From Nitrospira sp. CG24E (lineage in GTDB: Bacteria; Nitrospirota; Nitrospiria; Nitrospirales; Nitrospiraceae): DNA of 35,156 nt. Below are positions 25,281 to 34,737 of the stretch, piece by piece; the first letter of the stretch is position 1; each line of letters opens with the position of its first letter. Made by a program: the position numbers and the translations under genes. The notes below the pieces were generated by a model that saw nothing but the letters and a program-made list of their open reading frames with translations, searched no databases and was not told where the DNA came from. The stretch is from contig NEWP02000034.1 in the NCBI GenBank assembly GCA_002869895.2, forward strand, positions 1-35,156, in the 5' to 3' direction.

Positions 25281-25383
25281 ACGTGAAAGGTGAAACGTCA
25301 AACGTGAAATGTTTGGGTCCGGATTGCTGCGTTATTATTCATCCTCTTCGCACTTTTCACCTTTTACGTTTCACCTTTCACGT
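25281..25383. repeat. inverted pair of ACGTGAAAGGTGAAACGT repeats
   Basis: ACGTGAAAGGTGAAACGT at 25281-25298 is repeated exactly in inverted form at 25366-25383. The spacer is about 67 bases, so an mRNA stem of at least 18 pairs can form between the VWA gene and the unknown gene. The VWA stop codon lies inside the right arm. Confidence 0.75.
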
Positions 25384-28300
25384 CGTCAGCCGCTGATAAA
25401 TTCTCGGCAATCGCAGCGGCAGGGCTTCGAGCCGGTCAATGACCGCGAACTGCACATCCCCATACATTCTCCGGACATACCCATCGGCATCCCGATCGAT
25501 CGTGATACAAAACGGATGCACTCCCCGCTGACGCGCCTCCCGTAACGAGACCTTTGTGTCTTCCAGTGAATACTCGTCTTTGTAGCCGTCGTCGAGCGGA
25601 CGTCCATCGTTGATCAGGACGAGCAACCGCGTCCGCGCTTCCCGCGCAAGCAATTTGGCAGTGGCATGGCGAATGGCTGCCCCATCACGGTTTTGCCGCA
25701 TGGGAACCAGTCCGCCCAAACGCTGTGCGGCCTTCCCGCCCAACCGATCGTCGAAATCCTTCATCACAAGAAAGTCCACCTGCCCTCGGCCCTGGCCCGA
25801 ATAGCCATAGAGCGCATATTGGTCTCCGACTGCCTCAAGCGCTTCGCACAAGAGCACGAGTCCCTCTTTCTCCAGATCGATCACGCGGCGGCCGTTGTCC
25901 AATTGACGGCTGGTTGACCCGCTCACGTCGACCAGAAACGCGGCCGCGACATCCCGTTCTTTTCGTTCCCGCCGGACGTAGATCCGGTCCGATAGGTCGA
26001 TACCAGCCGCCCGCTCGGAACACATACGAACCGATGCATCCACATCGAGTTCATCGCCATCGGCTTGGCCTGGCACACGCCGCAATCCCGGCGGCCGCAG
26101 ACCTTCGAAGAATCGTCGAAGGGCCGAGACCTCGCTCCCGTGCGCGCTCAACGTGTCACCGACGATATCTCCGTTCCCTTCCTCTGCGGCACGTTCCACA
26201 ACACGACACCAGTTAAGGCGATAGTCGTTGATCCCTTGATCCCATTCCGGATAACGCACTGAACGGTCGCCTGGTCCAGCATGATCAATCGGCGTCGGCT
26301 GTTCGACTTGTAAAGCCAAAAGTTCTTCCACGTGAGAGGGTAACTGCTGCCCCCCGGCAAAACTGTCGTTCTCTGTCTCCGCGCTCATACCCTCACGATT
26401 TCGTTGGCCCTGCGCTGAAGACTCCTGTACTCCACCGGCAGCGCTTGCCATTCGCTCGACGTCTTCCGATTGTTTTTGATCGTCCGATGCGCCTTGATCC
26501 TGTTGCTGCTGGCGAATGAACTCCGGATTCATCGCCCCTCGATAGACCCAGTTGGTGACGGGACGATAGGCGTCACTCGTCTCTTCGGAAGCAGAGGGAC
26601 CCACCCCCAGATCTTCTGACTCGTGATCGGCCTGATCCGCCTTGATCATCCCCTCCTTCGGCATCAGCAACTCTTCGAGCCGCACATAGAGAGTATGGGC
26701 CACCCGTACGGCCTCTTCTGCTGTGGCTGCGGGGGATAGAATCGCTTGACATATCGACCAGAGGGTGGCGATTTCCCCTTTGATAGCTTCATGAATCGCG
26801 ATAGACTCCGACCCGGCGGTCGACAGTTGAAGCAATTGATCGACTACGAGTTCTTTAACGGTCAGCCCATGCGTCAGCGACCTTGTCGTGATCCCCTCCC
26901 GCGCAAATTGCTGGAGATCCCGCCGAAGTCCCGGATACTCGCGCTGCAGCAGAAACTCCACCCGCGCATCTTCTACGAGCATCCACAAATCTTGGATCAG
27001 TCCCGGATGAGGATACAGGCGAAACAACGAGGCCAAGGAATCCGGCGCCGCCAGTTTGATGCGGCCATACCTCTGGCACAAAACCAGGACGAGGTCTGAG
27101 AGCGGTCCAAGAGTCAACCGGTACGTCCCAAACTCCACATGGCCTGCTTCGTGAGCCGCCATCACCAGATACAAGCGCCTATTCGCTTCGGCAGTGGGAT
27201 AGCGACGGAGCAGCGCCGGCAGCGAGATGCTGCGTCCATCCTGACTCACCGTGGCCCGCGCAGACGGCTCGTGGCTCAGGGAGTCTGGGACTGCTTGAAT
27301 CGCCAGGTCCGCTCCACAAAGCCCTTGTACGAAGAGCTTCAAGGTACGGGCCACCTGCCGGAGCGACACACCACTCAAAGCCTCTTCCACCGATGTGAGG
27401 GCCTTCTGCGACTCCAAGGAAAAATAGGCCCTGGCTCCATCCACACTGTATGCCAAGACCTCCATCCCACCGGTAAACCAGGCCTCAAAGCGAGCCATAG
27501 ATTCGGCTGACTCGCCGATGATACTCATGAGTTCAGGAGCACGTCGCAAATAGGCCAGCGCCGTTGCTGCATCACGTTCTGCCACCAAGGCCCCATACTG
27601 CAATACTTTCAGCCGACGGCTCTCATTCGGCAGCATGCGAAGAAGACGGGGCGATTCCGACAACCAGGCTATACCAGATGCTTGATCGCGCTCAGCAAGC
27701 AACGACCCGACCATAACGACCTTGGCCCTGGTCGATTGATCGTCCACATCTCCGAGGATGAGCGGACTCGTGCGGAGAAATTCGATGGTCCCGAAATAGT
27801 CGGTCTTGCCGAAACTGTTCTGAGAAATGAGTTTCAGCCCGAACATCGCCCAGGCTCTGGCATCCTGAATGGGTAACACTTGGGCGACCGCAGGAATTTT
27901 TCGGATGTACTCCAACGCAACGACAAAATCGACCTGTGTCAGTTCGAGCCCGATCTCTAACCAGCCACCCAGTTGATCCGCGGAGACAACCGCCACCAAC
28001 TCCGGAGATACACGGAAAAACTCCAGTGCGATATTCGCATCCTGCTCGGCCAGCTCCAAAGCAGTTTTCAACACCAGCGATCGAACCGGCGCTTGCTCGA
28101 TGAGACCCAGAACCAGAGGGCTCTCCTTGAAAAACTTGAGCCCAATCGCCCCAGACGATTCGGCAAGTGCCGTCCCCAGATCCAGCCAGGCTACCACATC
28201 GCTGAGTCGACCCCTCTGTTGCAACTCAGGGAACGATTCGATCGCGGCGCAAGCCACCTTAGGCGAGACTTCAGCTAACTCATCGAGTACCAGCAAGACG

Positions 28301-28425
28301 CCTTCCGCCTGCTTCGGTTTTTCATTGGCTTCGACGAGACGAAGGAGCAGGTGCTGAGCCGTCGCTGGCCCCAGCTCCTCTGCCAATTTGGCAATCAATC
28401 GCTTATGGGAATCCGGCATCTCCAC
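25378..28425 (-). CDS. large VWA-domain protein, NorD/CbbO-like
   Basis: A 1015-residue protein. Residues about 1-330 are helical repeats of about 32 residues with recurring phrases such as ALEYIRKIPAV, TALAYLRRAPELM and GLKFFKESPLV. The middle holds YLVMAAHEAGHVEFGTYRLT with an HExxH motif at 425-429. An acidic, Gln-rich region follows. The C-terminus is a von Willebrand A domain with MIDAS motif DVSGSTS starting at D833. NorD and CbbO proteins share the last two parts and work with MoxR-type AAA+ ATPases (NorQ/CbbQ) to activate metalloenzymes. No MoxR gene is visible in this window. The target enzyme is unknown. Confidence 0.85.
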   Translation of the reverse strand: MEMPDSHKRLIAKLAEELGPATAQHLLLRLVEANEKPKQAEGVLLVLDELAEVSPKVACAAIESFPELQQRGRLSDVVAWLDLGTALAESSGAIGLKFFKESPLVLGLIEQAPVRSLVLKTALELAEQDANIALEFFRVSPELVAVVSADQLGGWLEIGLELTQVDFVVALEYIRKIPAVAQVLPIQDARAWAMFGLKLISQNSFGKTDYFGTIEFLRTSPLILGDVDDQSTRAKVVMVGSLLAERDQASGIAWLSESPRLLRMLPNESRRLKVLQYGALVAERDAATALAYLRRAPELMSIIGESAESMARFEAWFTGGMEVLAYSVDGARAYFSLESQKALTSVEEALSGVSLRQVARTLKLFVQGLCGADLAIQAVPDSLSHEPSARATVSQDGRSISLPALLRRYPTAEANRRLYLVMAAHEAGHVEFGTYRLTLGPLSDLVLVLCQRYGRIKLAAPDSLASLFRLYPHPGLIQDLWMLVEDARVEFLLQREYPGLRRDLQQFAREGITTRSLTHGLTVKELVVDQLLQLSTAGSESIAIHEAIKGEIATLWSICQAILSPAATAEEAVRVAHTLYVRLEELLMPKEGMIKADQADHESEDLGVGPSASEETSDAYRPVTNWVYRGAMNPEFIRQQQQDQGASDDQKQSEDVERMASAAGGVQESSAQGQRNREGMSAETENDSFAGGQQLPSHVEELLALQVEQPTPIDHAGPGDRSVRYPEWDQGINDYRLNWCRVVERAAEEGNGDIVGDTLSAHGSEVSALRRFFEGLRPPGLRRVPGQADGDELDVDASVRMCSERAAGIDLSDRIYVRRERKERDVAAAFLVDVSGSTSRQLDNGRRVIDLEKEGLVLLCEALEAVGDQYALYGYSGQGRGQVDFLVMKDFDDRLGGKAAQRLGGLVPMRQNRDGAAIRHATAKLLAREARTRLLVLINDGRPLDDGYKDEYSLEDTKVSLREARQRGVHPFCITIDRDADGYVRRMYGDVQFAVIDRLEALPLRLPRIYQRLTT

Positions 28426-28559
28426 GCTCTATACCAAGCCCCCTAGAATTTGCAGGAAGTGTTGGATTGTAAAGGACGCACCAGCGCTTGTAAACTACGC
28501 CCTATGGCACAGAACTACTCGCTCACCCCTACCCGGTATATTTTGCCAAAGGAGTTTCA

Positions 28560-29000
28560 ATGGCCGAACCCACGCAAGTGAATCTCGACAAAATGTGGAA
28601 GTATGTGAAGGGATTTGCGGAGAAGAGCGGGACGACCATGCATCCCACTCCCGCAGTCACCGAGGCCGTAGTCAAAGGCTTGGCGGTGCACATGGATGAA
28701 CTGGGTAAGCCCCTTTGCCCATGCAATTTCTACAAGGATAAACAGGCAGAAGCCAAGCTCCGCCGCTGGATGTGTGCGTGCGACGAAATGCAGATTTACA
28801 AATACTGCCACTGCCTCTTATTTGTGCGGGAGGACGGCCTTCCAATCACAGAGTATCTTCCGGAAGGCCACGAAGGACGGGAAATCTATGGCACCGTCAC
28901 AGATCCAACTCCAGACAAAGGCCGAGCCCTCAAACACAAGGCTCTTGCCGCATCGACACCTTTGGCCGAAACGCCAAAATCCTCTACACCCACTTTGTAA
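28560..29000 (+). CDS. ferredoxin:thioredoxin reductase catalytic subunit
   Basis: A 146-residue protein whose 4Fe-4S/disulfide centre follows the exact family pattern CPC-x16-CxC-x8-CHC (CPCNFYKDK at about 53, CACDEMQIYKYCHC at about 72). It passes electrons from reduced ferredoxin to thioredoxin disulfides. A Pro/Thr/Lys-rich tail of about 30 residues extends the family core. AAAGGAG lies six bases before the ATG. The variable subunit gene is not adjacent, so it may be encoded elsewhere or be absent, as in some non-photosynthetic bacteria. It is divergent from the VWA gene. Confidence 0.95.
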   Translation: MAEPTQVNLDKMWKYVKGFAEKSGTTMHPTPAVTEAVVKGLAVHMDELGKPLCPCNFYKDKQAEAKLRRWMCACDEMQIYKYCHCLLFVREDGLPITEYLPEGHEGREIYGTVTDPTPDKGRALKHKALAASTPLAETPKSSTPTL

Positions 29001-29005
29001 CAGCT

Positions 29006-29638
29006 ATGCCGCGGCAAAGACGCCTCCTATACGGAATGGTCATCACCCTCCTGCTGGGAGGACTGTGGTCCAATCAGGTGCAGGCCGGCGAAGCGGGTAC
29101 GACACCTCGTGCCATTCTGCCACAGCCTCCAGTCCTCAACGAAAAAGACCTATCCCCTTACAAACAGAAGGGACGAAGTACGCTGGCAGGACAGGCGTTT
29201 CTTGGTCTGCCATCCGGGAAAGCCGTTACACAAGCCGGCGCTCTGGTGCATCTTATCCCCATCACCCCATACACACGCTATTGGTTCGACCGGACTGTGA
29301 GAGCTCCAGTCTGGTCAACGACAGGTACCTCTACCGTCCCTGAAAGCACCCCTGCGACAAGCACTCTGGCTGACTGCGCACACGAAGCTCTGAGTCGGCT
29401 TCGGATGGAAAAACGCTTGGCACCCTATCTCCGCGCAACCAGAGCAAACCCTACCGGCCATTTCTGGTTCACCAAGATTCCAGCCGGGCGCTACTACATC
29501 ATCAGCCTGATCGAGGGTGATCGGGAACGCGCCAAGGAAGAGCAGTTCGTGGGACTGGCCTGGTTGATTCTCGATCTGGAAGCAGGAGAAAAAGTCTCGA
29601 ATCTCGTTGTGACCGATTGTAAAACGAGCCTCTGCTGA
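29006..29638 (+). CDS. secreted protein of unknown function
   Basis: A 210-residue protein starting MPRQRRLLYGMVITLLLGGL and ending its signal peptide near QVQAG. The mature part has GQAFLGLPSGKAVTQAGALV followed by HLIPITPYTRYWFD, then a Thr/Ser-rich linker, and near the end GHFWFTKIPAGRYYIISLIE. The last two patterns are like carboxypeptidase-regulatory or transthyretin-like beta sandwiches, often used as surface or periplasmic modules. No catalytic motif was seen. It starts five bases after the upstream stop, so it is likely in one operon with the thioredoxin reductase subunit. Confidence 0.65.
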   Translation: MPRQRRLLYGMVITLLLGGLWSNQVQAGEAGTTPRAILPQPPVLNEKDLSPYKQKGRSTLAGQAFLGLPSGKAVTQAGALVHLIPITPYTRYWFDRTVRAPVWSTTGTSTVPESTPATSTLADCAHEALSRLRMEKRLAPYLRATRANPTGHFWFTKIPAGRYYIISLIEGDRERAKEEQFVGLAWLILDLEAGEKVSNLVVTDCKTSLC

Positions 29639-29809
29639 GCCTGGCGATCCCCACGTACCCTGCCAATAATCGACGCCAGAGATTTTTCTCGATCAGGCCG
29701 TTGACACATAACCGCTCGAAATTATCGGGATTGCATAGCGTCAAGCCAGTCTGCTAAGGTGCTCAAAATATAAAGAGCCTTCACCACCATCTTCAGCCAA
29801 ATACTTCGC
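29639..29809 (+). other. leader region of hflKC
   Basis: A TTGACA at about 29700 is a possible -35, but the matching -10 is poor (TATCGG after 16 bases). No gene or clear terminator seen. Confidence 0.3.
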
Positions 29810-30865
29810 ATGGTCTGGGACCCCAAAGATCCTTGGAGTAGAAAGAGCGACCCACTTGAGGATGCCCTCAAGCAGGCCCAGTCGCAATTCAAGAATTTGA
29901 TGCCCTCATTCGGGAATCTGCTGCCCTCAAGCGGTTTCAGGAACATCGCGTTGGCAGGGCTGTTCATCTTCCTCGCCTGGCAATGCGTATTTATCGTCGC
30001 CCCTGATGAGGAGGGTGTTGTCAAGAGGTTTGGCAACCCTGTCCGAACCGTGGAGCCTGGTCCCCATTTGAAAATCCCGATCGTCGAATCTGTCCTGCAG
30101 CCGAAAGTCCAGAAACTCCACCGTATCGAGGTCGGCTTCCGCACAGATCGGCAAGGCCGTCAGCAAACGCTGGCGCAAGAAGCGCTGATGCTCACCGGCG
30201 ACATGAATATCCTAGCCGTCCAATTCATCGTACAATTTAAGATTAAAGAGTCGTCAAACTATCTCTTTAACGTCGCTCAAATTGAGGAAACGATCGGTAA
30301 AGCCGCCGAGGCCTCAATGCGTGAAGTGGTAGGCAAGGGCAAGATCGATGAGGCCTTGACGACTGGCAAGGCCCAGATCCAACAAGATACCCAGGTACTT
30401 CTGCAGTCCCTTCTGGATCAGTATCAGAGCGGTGTCCAGGTCGCCGCCATCCAACTCCAAGACGTGAGTCCTCCTGAAGCCGTGGCGGCAGCATTCAAGG
30501 ATGTGACCAATGCAAAGGAAGACCGGGAGAAATTGATCAATCAGTCTCAGAGCTATCGCAACGACATCCTCCCCAAAGCTCAGGGCGAAGCCGCTCAGGT
30601 GGTAAACCAGGCCAAGGGAAATGCCCAGGCCCGAGTAGATCGCGCCCACGGTGAAGCCAACCGTTTTATGGCGACCTTGAAAGAATATAATCAAGCCAAA
30701 GACATCATCAGCAAGCGGATCTACATCGAAACCATGGAAGAGATCCTGCCGAACATCGAAAAAATCATCATTGACGGCAAGACCGCCGAGCGTATGCTGC
30801 CGTACCTCCCACTCGACCGCCACAAACCGAGGCCGAGTACCTCCGGTGAGGGCCAGAACCCATGA
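29810..30865 (+). CDS. hflK: HflK, membrane protease modulator
   Basis: A 351-residue SPFH/prohibitin-family protein. An N-terminal cytoplasmic stretch (WDPKDPWSRKSDP) precedes a single membrane segment at about 44-64 (NIALAGLFIFLAWQCVFIVA). The periplasmic SPFH domain follows, with EGVVKRFGNPVRTVEPGPH, then a long helix rich in Ala/Gln/Glu. With HflC it forms a cage around the protease FtsH and modulates membrane protein turnover. Its stop overlaps the hflC start by four bases. FtsH is not in the window. Confidence 0.93.
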   Translation: MVWDPKDPWSRKSDPLEDALKQAQSQFKNLMPSFGNLLPSSGFRNIALAGLFIFLAWQCVFIVAPDEEGVVKRFGNPVRTVEPGPHLKIPIVESVLQPKVQKLHRIEVGFRTDRQGRQQTLAQEALMLTGDMNILAVQFIVQFKIKESSNYLFNVAQIEETIGKAAEASMREVVGKGKIDEALTTGKAQIQQDTQVLLQSLLDQYQSGVQVAAIQLQDVSPPEAVAAAFKDVTNAKEDREKLINQSQSYRNDILPKAQGEAAQVVNQAKGNAQARVDRAHGEANRFMATLKEYNQAKDIISKRIYIETMEEILPNIEKIIIDGKTAERMLPYLPLDRHKPRPSTSGEGQNP

Positions 30866-31722
30866 CCAAACAAGGGTTCATTATTGCAGTGATGGTGATC
30901 ATCACCGGCTTGTTCTTTCTGGGAGCCTCGCCGCTCTTTATCGTGGACATCACCCAAAATGCGATCGTGGTCCAACTTGGAAAGCCCGTTCGCAATCTCA
31001 CGGAACCAGGACTCTATGTGAAAGCGCCATTCGTTCAAGAGGTGATTTACTTCGATAAGCGCCTGCTGGACTACGACTCATCGGCACAAGATGTGATTAC
31101 CCAAGACAAAAAGACCCTGCTTCTAGACAACTATGCCAAATGGAAGATTATCGACTCCCTCAAGGTCTTTCAGAACTTCCAAACCCAACGGGGGGCGCTG
31201 CAACGACTCAACGACATCATCTATTCTGAACTGCGCGTCGAACTCGGACGCCATGACCTCCTAGAAATCGTCGCGACACACCGGGGCGAGCTCATGAAAA
31301 TTGTGACCCAGCGGTCGAATGAAAAAGCGTCCGCCTACGGAATCGAGATTCAGGATGTCAGGATCAAACGCGCCGATCTTCCTGAGCAGAATGAGAAGGC
31401 CGTGTTTGCCCGAATGCAAGCTGAGCGGGAACGACAGGCGAAACAATACCGTGCAGAAGGCGCTGAGGAAGCGCAAAAAATCCGTTCAGAAGCGGAAAAA
31501 GATAAAGAGATTATTCTGGCTCAGGCGTACAAGGAATCGGAGGAGCTTCGTGGCGCGGGGGATGCGAAGGCATTCAAGGTCTACGCCGATGCCTACCGGC
31601 AGGATCCTCATTTTTTTGAATTCACCCGTTCAATGGAAGCCTATAAGAAAACCTTCAAAGATAAGTCCACCCTGGTGATGAGTCCGGACTCAGAATTCTT
31701 CCGCTATCTGAAACAGCGTTAG
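30862..31722 (+). CDS. hflC: HflC, membrane protease modulator
   Basis: A 286-residue SPFH-domain partner of HflK. The N-terminal membrane anchor is about 6-26 (FIIAVMVIITGLFFLGASPL). The domain starts VDITQNAIVVQLGKPVRNLT and contains RLLDYDSSAQDVITQDKKTL, typical of HflC. A charged helix with RAEGAEEAQKIRSEAEKDKE follows, and the end is SEFFRYLKQR. Start ATG overlaps the hflK stop (ATGA), indicating coupling. It converges with the formate-tetrahydrofolate ligase gene, three bases away. Confidence 0.94.
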   Translation: MTKQGFIIAVMVIITGLFFLGASPLFIVDITQNAIVVQLGKPVRNLTEPGLYVKAPFVQEVIYFDKRLLDYDSSAQDVITQDKKTLLLDNYAKWKIIDSLKVFQNFQTQRGALQRLNDIIYSELRVELGRHDLLEIVATHRGELMKIVTQRSNEKASAYGIEIQDVRIKRADLPEQNEKAVFARMQAERERQAKQYRAEGAEEAQKIRSEAEKDKEIILAQAYKESEELRGAGDAKAFKVYADAYRQDPHFFEFTRSMEAYKKTFKDKSTLVMSPDSEFFRYLKQR

Positions 31723-31725
31723 CCG

Positions 31726-33408
31726 TTAGGACAGCCCCACAATCTCGCCCGTGCCCGGATCGATTCCAATTCGTTCCCCTGCCGGTTTCTTCGGCAAGCC
31801 CGGCATGAGCTGGATCCCCGAACAGATTGCCGTCAGAAATCCAGCCCCTGCGAGCATTCGCACCTCCTTGATCGGCAGCGTAAACCCGGATGGGCGCCCC
31901 TTCAACGCCGGATCGTGCGACAGCGATAACGGCGTTTTTGCCATACAGATAGGCAGCTGATCGAGTCCAAGCTGTTGCGCCAACTCAATGTCTCGTTCCG
32001 CATCTGCATCGAACGACACAGACGAGGCCCCATACATTTGCATGGCAATGGTCTGGATTTTTTCCTTGATAGGCCAGGCGACTTCGTACAAATGCCTGAA
32101 GATAGACTTTCTCTCTGTAGCCCTGACTACCGCCTTCGCTAACTCTTCGGCTCCCTTGCCGCCATCAGCCCAATGGGTTGAGACTGCCGCATCCTCCGCA
32201 CCAACCTCTCGAGAGCGCGCTCGAACCCATTCCAGCTCAGCCACCGGATCATCGCTGAAGGCATTAACCGCCACCACCACTGGTACCCCATGGGCTTTCA
32301 CATTTGCAATGTGCTGCTCTAAGTTCGCAAAGCCCTTTACCAATGCCTCCTGATTAGGCCCGGTTAGCCCTGCCGGAAGGGGGGCTCCGACCTTGACCTC
32401 TCCTCCGCCACCGTGAAGCTTAAGCGCCCGCAGCGTCGCAACCACCACGGCTGCTGCCGGCTTGAATCCTGAGAGGCGGCATTTGATGTTGAAAAATTTC
32501 TCTGCCCCGAGATCGCTCCCAAATCCGGCCTCCGTGACGACATAGTCGGCACAGCGCAATGCAATGGCATCTGAAAGAATCGAACAATTCCCGTGGGCGA
32601 TGTTCCCAAACGGACCAGTATGCACAAACGCTGGAGTTCCCTCCAGCGTTTGTACCAAGTTCGGCAATAACGCTTCTCTCAGCAAGACCGCCATGGACCC
32701 GGCACATCCAAACTCTTCTGCCCGTAATGGCTTACCTGCCGCTGTAAACCCAACAATAATCCGCCCGAGTCTCTGCCGCAGATCGACCTGACTCGATGCC
32801 AAAGCAAGCATGGCCATGACTTCGGACGCCTCGGTGATCACAAACTGACCCATGCGAGCCGCAACACCCTCTCCAAGCGAAATCTGCCGTAACGCTCTAT
32901 CACTGACTCCCAACGTCCTGGGCCAGGTGATCCGATCCCGGTCTATCTGAAGATCATTCCCATGAAATACGTGATTATCAACGAAGGCGGACAAGAGATT
33001 GTGGCTGGAAGATACAGCATGGGCATCGCCGGTCAAATGGAGGTTGATCTCTTCCATCGGGAGGACTTGCGCCCGCCCTCCCCCGGTCCCTCCGCCTTTG
33101 ATTCCAAACACCGGCCCCTGGGAAGGCTGCCGAAGCGTAACTGCCGATTGATGGCCGAGACGGGAAAGGCCCATGGCAAGCCCGATCGACGTCGTCGTCT
33201 TGCCTTCTCCGAGTGGGGTCGGATTAATGGCAGTCACAAGTACGTACCGCCCAAGAGGCGCAACTTGAAGCCGCTCAAGTATGTCCAACGAAACCTTTGC
33301 TTTCGACTTTCCGTATGGAAGCAGCTCGCTGGCCTGAATGCCAAGCTGACCAGCGACATCCTGAATGGAACGCGCCTTCACTGACCGGTTGATTTCAATA
33401 TCCGTCAT
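31726..33408 (-). CDS. fhs: formate-tetrahydrofolate ligase
   Basis: A 560-residue enzyme joining formate to tetrahydrofolate with ATP, giving 10-formyl-THF for one-carbon metabolism. The P-loop is TPLGEGKTTTSIGLAMGL. Family motifs such as VTLRQPSQGPVFGIKGGGTG, HLTGDAHAVSSSHN and the folate-site FNIKCR are present. The protein is complete and near the usual length of 555-560. It stands alone, converging with hflC. In autotrophs it can feed the methyl branch of C1 assimilation or simply purine and formyl-Met synthesis; which is not shown. Confidence 0.96.
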   Translation of the reverse strand: MTDIEINRSVKARSIQDVAGQLGIQASELLPYGKSKAKVSLDILERLQVAPLGRYVLVTAINPTPLGEGKTTTSIGLAMGLSRLGHQSAVTLRQPSQGPVFGIKGGGTGGGRAQVLPMEEINLHLTGDAHAVSSSHNLLSAFVDNHVFHGNDLQIDRDRITWPRTLGVSDRALRQISLGEGVAARMGQFVITEASEVMAMLALASSQVDLRQRLGRIIVGFTAAGKPLRAEEFGCAGSMAVLLREALLPNLVQTLEGTPAFVHTGPFGNIAHGNCSILSDAIALRCADYVVTEAGFGSDLGAEKFFNIKCRLSGFKPAAAVVVATLRALKLHGGGGEVKVGAPLPAGLTGPNQEALVKGFANLEQHIANVKAHGVPVVVAVNAFSDDPVAELEWVRARSREVGAEDAAVSTHWADGGKGAEELAKAVVRATERKSIFRHLYEVAWPIKEKIQTIAMQMYGASSVSFDADAERDIELAQQLGLDQLPICMAKTPLSLSHDPALKGRPSGFTLPIKEVRMLAGAGFLTAICSGIQLMPGLPKKPAGERIGIDPGTGEIVGLS

Positions 33409-33575
33409 GGTTGAGCAAGGGTATGGACTCTACTACCTCAGCGGAACGGCAGTATAGCATAAGATGTGGGTCGATTCGGTCAGATCAATGAATGGGATAG
33501 TGAGTTCAGTGCGGCTTGATGATGAATTAAGTCAGTTGATGACAATTCGGTAGGTAGGGAGGAAAACCCAATGCG

Positions 33576-34619
33576 CTATTCGAGAATATACTTTACCGGA
33601 TCTAACGCTTGGCCATTAGCCTTGACCATGTAATGTAAATGGGGACCCGTAGCTAGTCCTGTACTACCGACTAAACCAACCACATCACCACGTTTCACGC
33701 GCTGCCCTTCTTTGACTAAGGCCTTGGCCAGGTGTCCATAGAGGGTCTCAATACCGAACCCATGGTCGACCTTTACAAGATTTCCCAGCTTAGGATCGAA
33801 ACCGACTGCCGTAACTCGCCCCTGAGCCGAAGCCTGAACTGGTGCATTAGCAGCAGCTCCGATATCCAACCCGTCATGCCACGCGGGCTTTTCTGTAAAT
33901 GGGGAGACCCTGGGCCCGAATCCAGACGTGACCCAACCCTTCACTGGCCAAATGGAAGGGGTCGCTGCCCATCGCGAAGATTTCTGTTCGGCAGCCAAGG
34001 ACAACTCTTGAAGCGATTGCTCCTGAATTGCAGCTTCTTTCGACAGCCAATCTATACCATCCTTAATTAAAGCGATCTTCTCCTGCTCTGTGAGGTTACC
34101 CGAATCGGCAGATGAGCTTGCTTGACCGGATGGAGAACTCTGACTGGTCTCTACGGAACTTGATGGTTGAGCCCCAGCGCCATTCTTGTATGGTTTCTCG
34201 GCAGCAGGAAACGTATCGCCATCAGGAAGAGGCGCATCTGTACCACCCCGACCATTCGTCATATCCCCTGTTTTTGGAGGTTCTATTCCCAGCATGACAC
34301 GGAGCCGCTGATTGACCTCCTTCATGCTTGTTAAACGCTTCTTTAGATCGTCAATGGAGCTGGAAAACTCCCCTGTCTGTTCCCTAGCACTCATGGCTTC
34401 TTGTCGATAGGATGAGAGCTCCCAAACTTCGCCGGTTCTAATCACATAATGTGCGACAACAAGAGTGTTGGCTATAACAAAAATAGATCCAACAATCAAT
34501 AGCTTACTAACAAGTTTGCGATGGAAATTGAACCGAAGTGGTTTAGCGGATGAGCCACGAAAGACTACAACTGTGTAGGCATCACTGTTTTCTGTGCCGT
34601 TCGTTTGTCCCATAGCCAT
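33576..34619 (-). CDS. M23-family peptidase (LytM domain) with membrane anchor
   Basis: A 347-residue envelope protein. A cytoplasmic N-terminus of about 36 residues precedes one membrane segment (about 38-60, LLIVGSIFVIANTLVVAHYV). A short coiled coil (about 80-110) and a Ser/Gly/Gln-rich linker follow. The C-terminal M23 domain (about 220-345) contains HDGLDIG and GPHLHYMVK, the zinc ligands of lysostaphin-type endopeptidases, together with GFGPRVSPFT. It probably cleaves peptidoglycan cross-bridges or regulates amidases. GGGGGTGA precedes the ATG. Confidence 0.9.
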   Translation of the reverse strand: MAMGQTNGTENSDAYTVVVFRGSSAKPLRFNFHRKLVSKLLIVGSIFVIANTLVVAHYVIRTGEVWELSSYRQEAMSAREQTGEFSSSIDDLKKRLTSMKEVNQRLRVMLGIEPPKTGDMTNGRGGTDAPLPDGDTFPAAEKPYKNGAGAQPSSSVETSQSSPSGQASSSADSGNLTEQEKIALIKDGIDWLSKEAAIQEQSLQELSLAAEQKSSRWAATPSIWPVKGWVTSGFGPRVSPFTEKPAWHDGLDIGAAANAPVQASAQGRVTAVGFDPKLGNLVKVDHGFGIETLYGHLAKALVKEGQRVKRGDVVGLVGSTGLATGPHLHYMVKANGQALDPVKYILE

Positions 34620-34737
34620 TCACCCCCTGCGGAATAGACCCTCTCGGACCACAGCCTCAGACTCGGCGAGTCTATCAATCCCTATCACTTCGGTCAATCC
34701 CTCATTTTAGTAACAACAAAATCAGGCTTATCAACAA

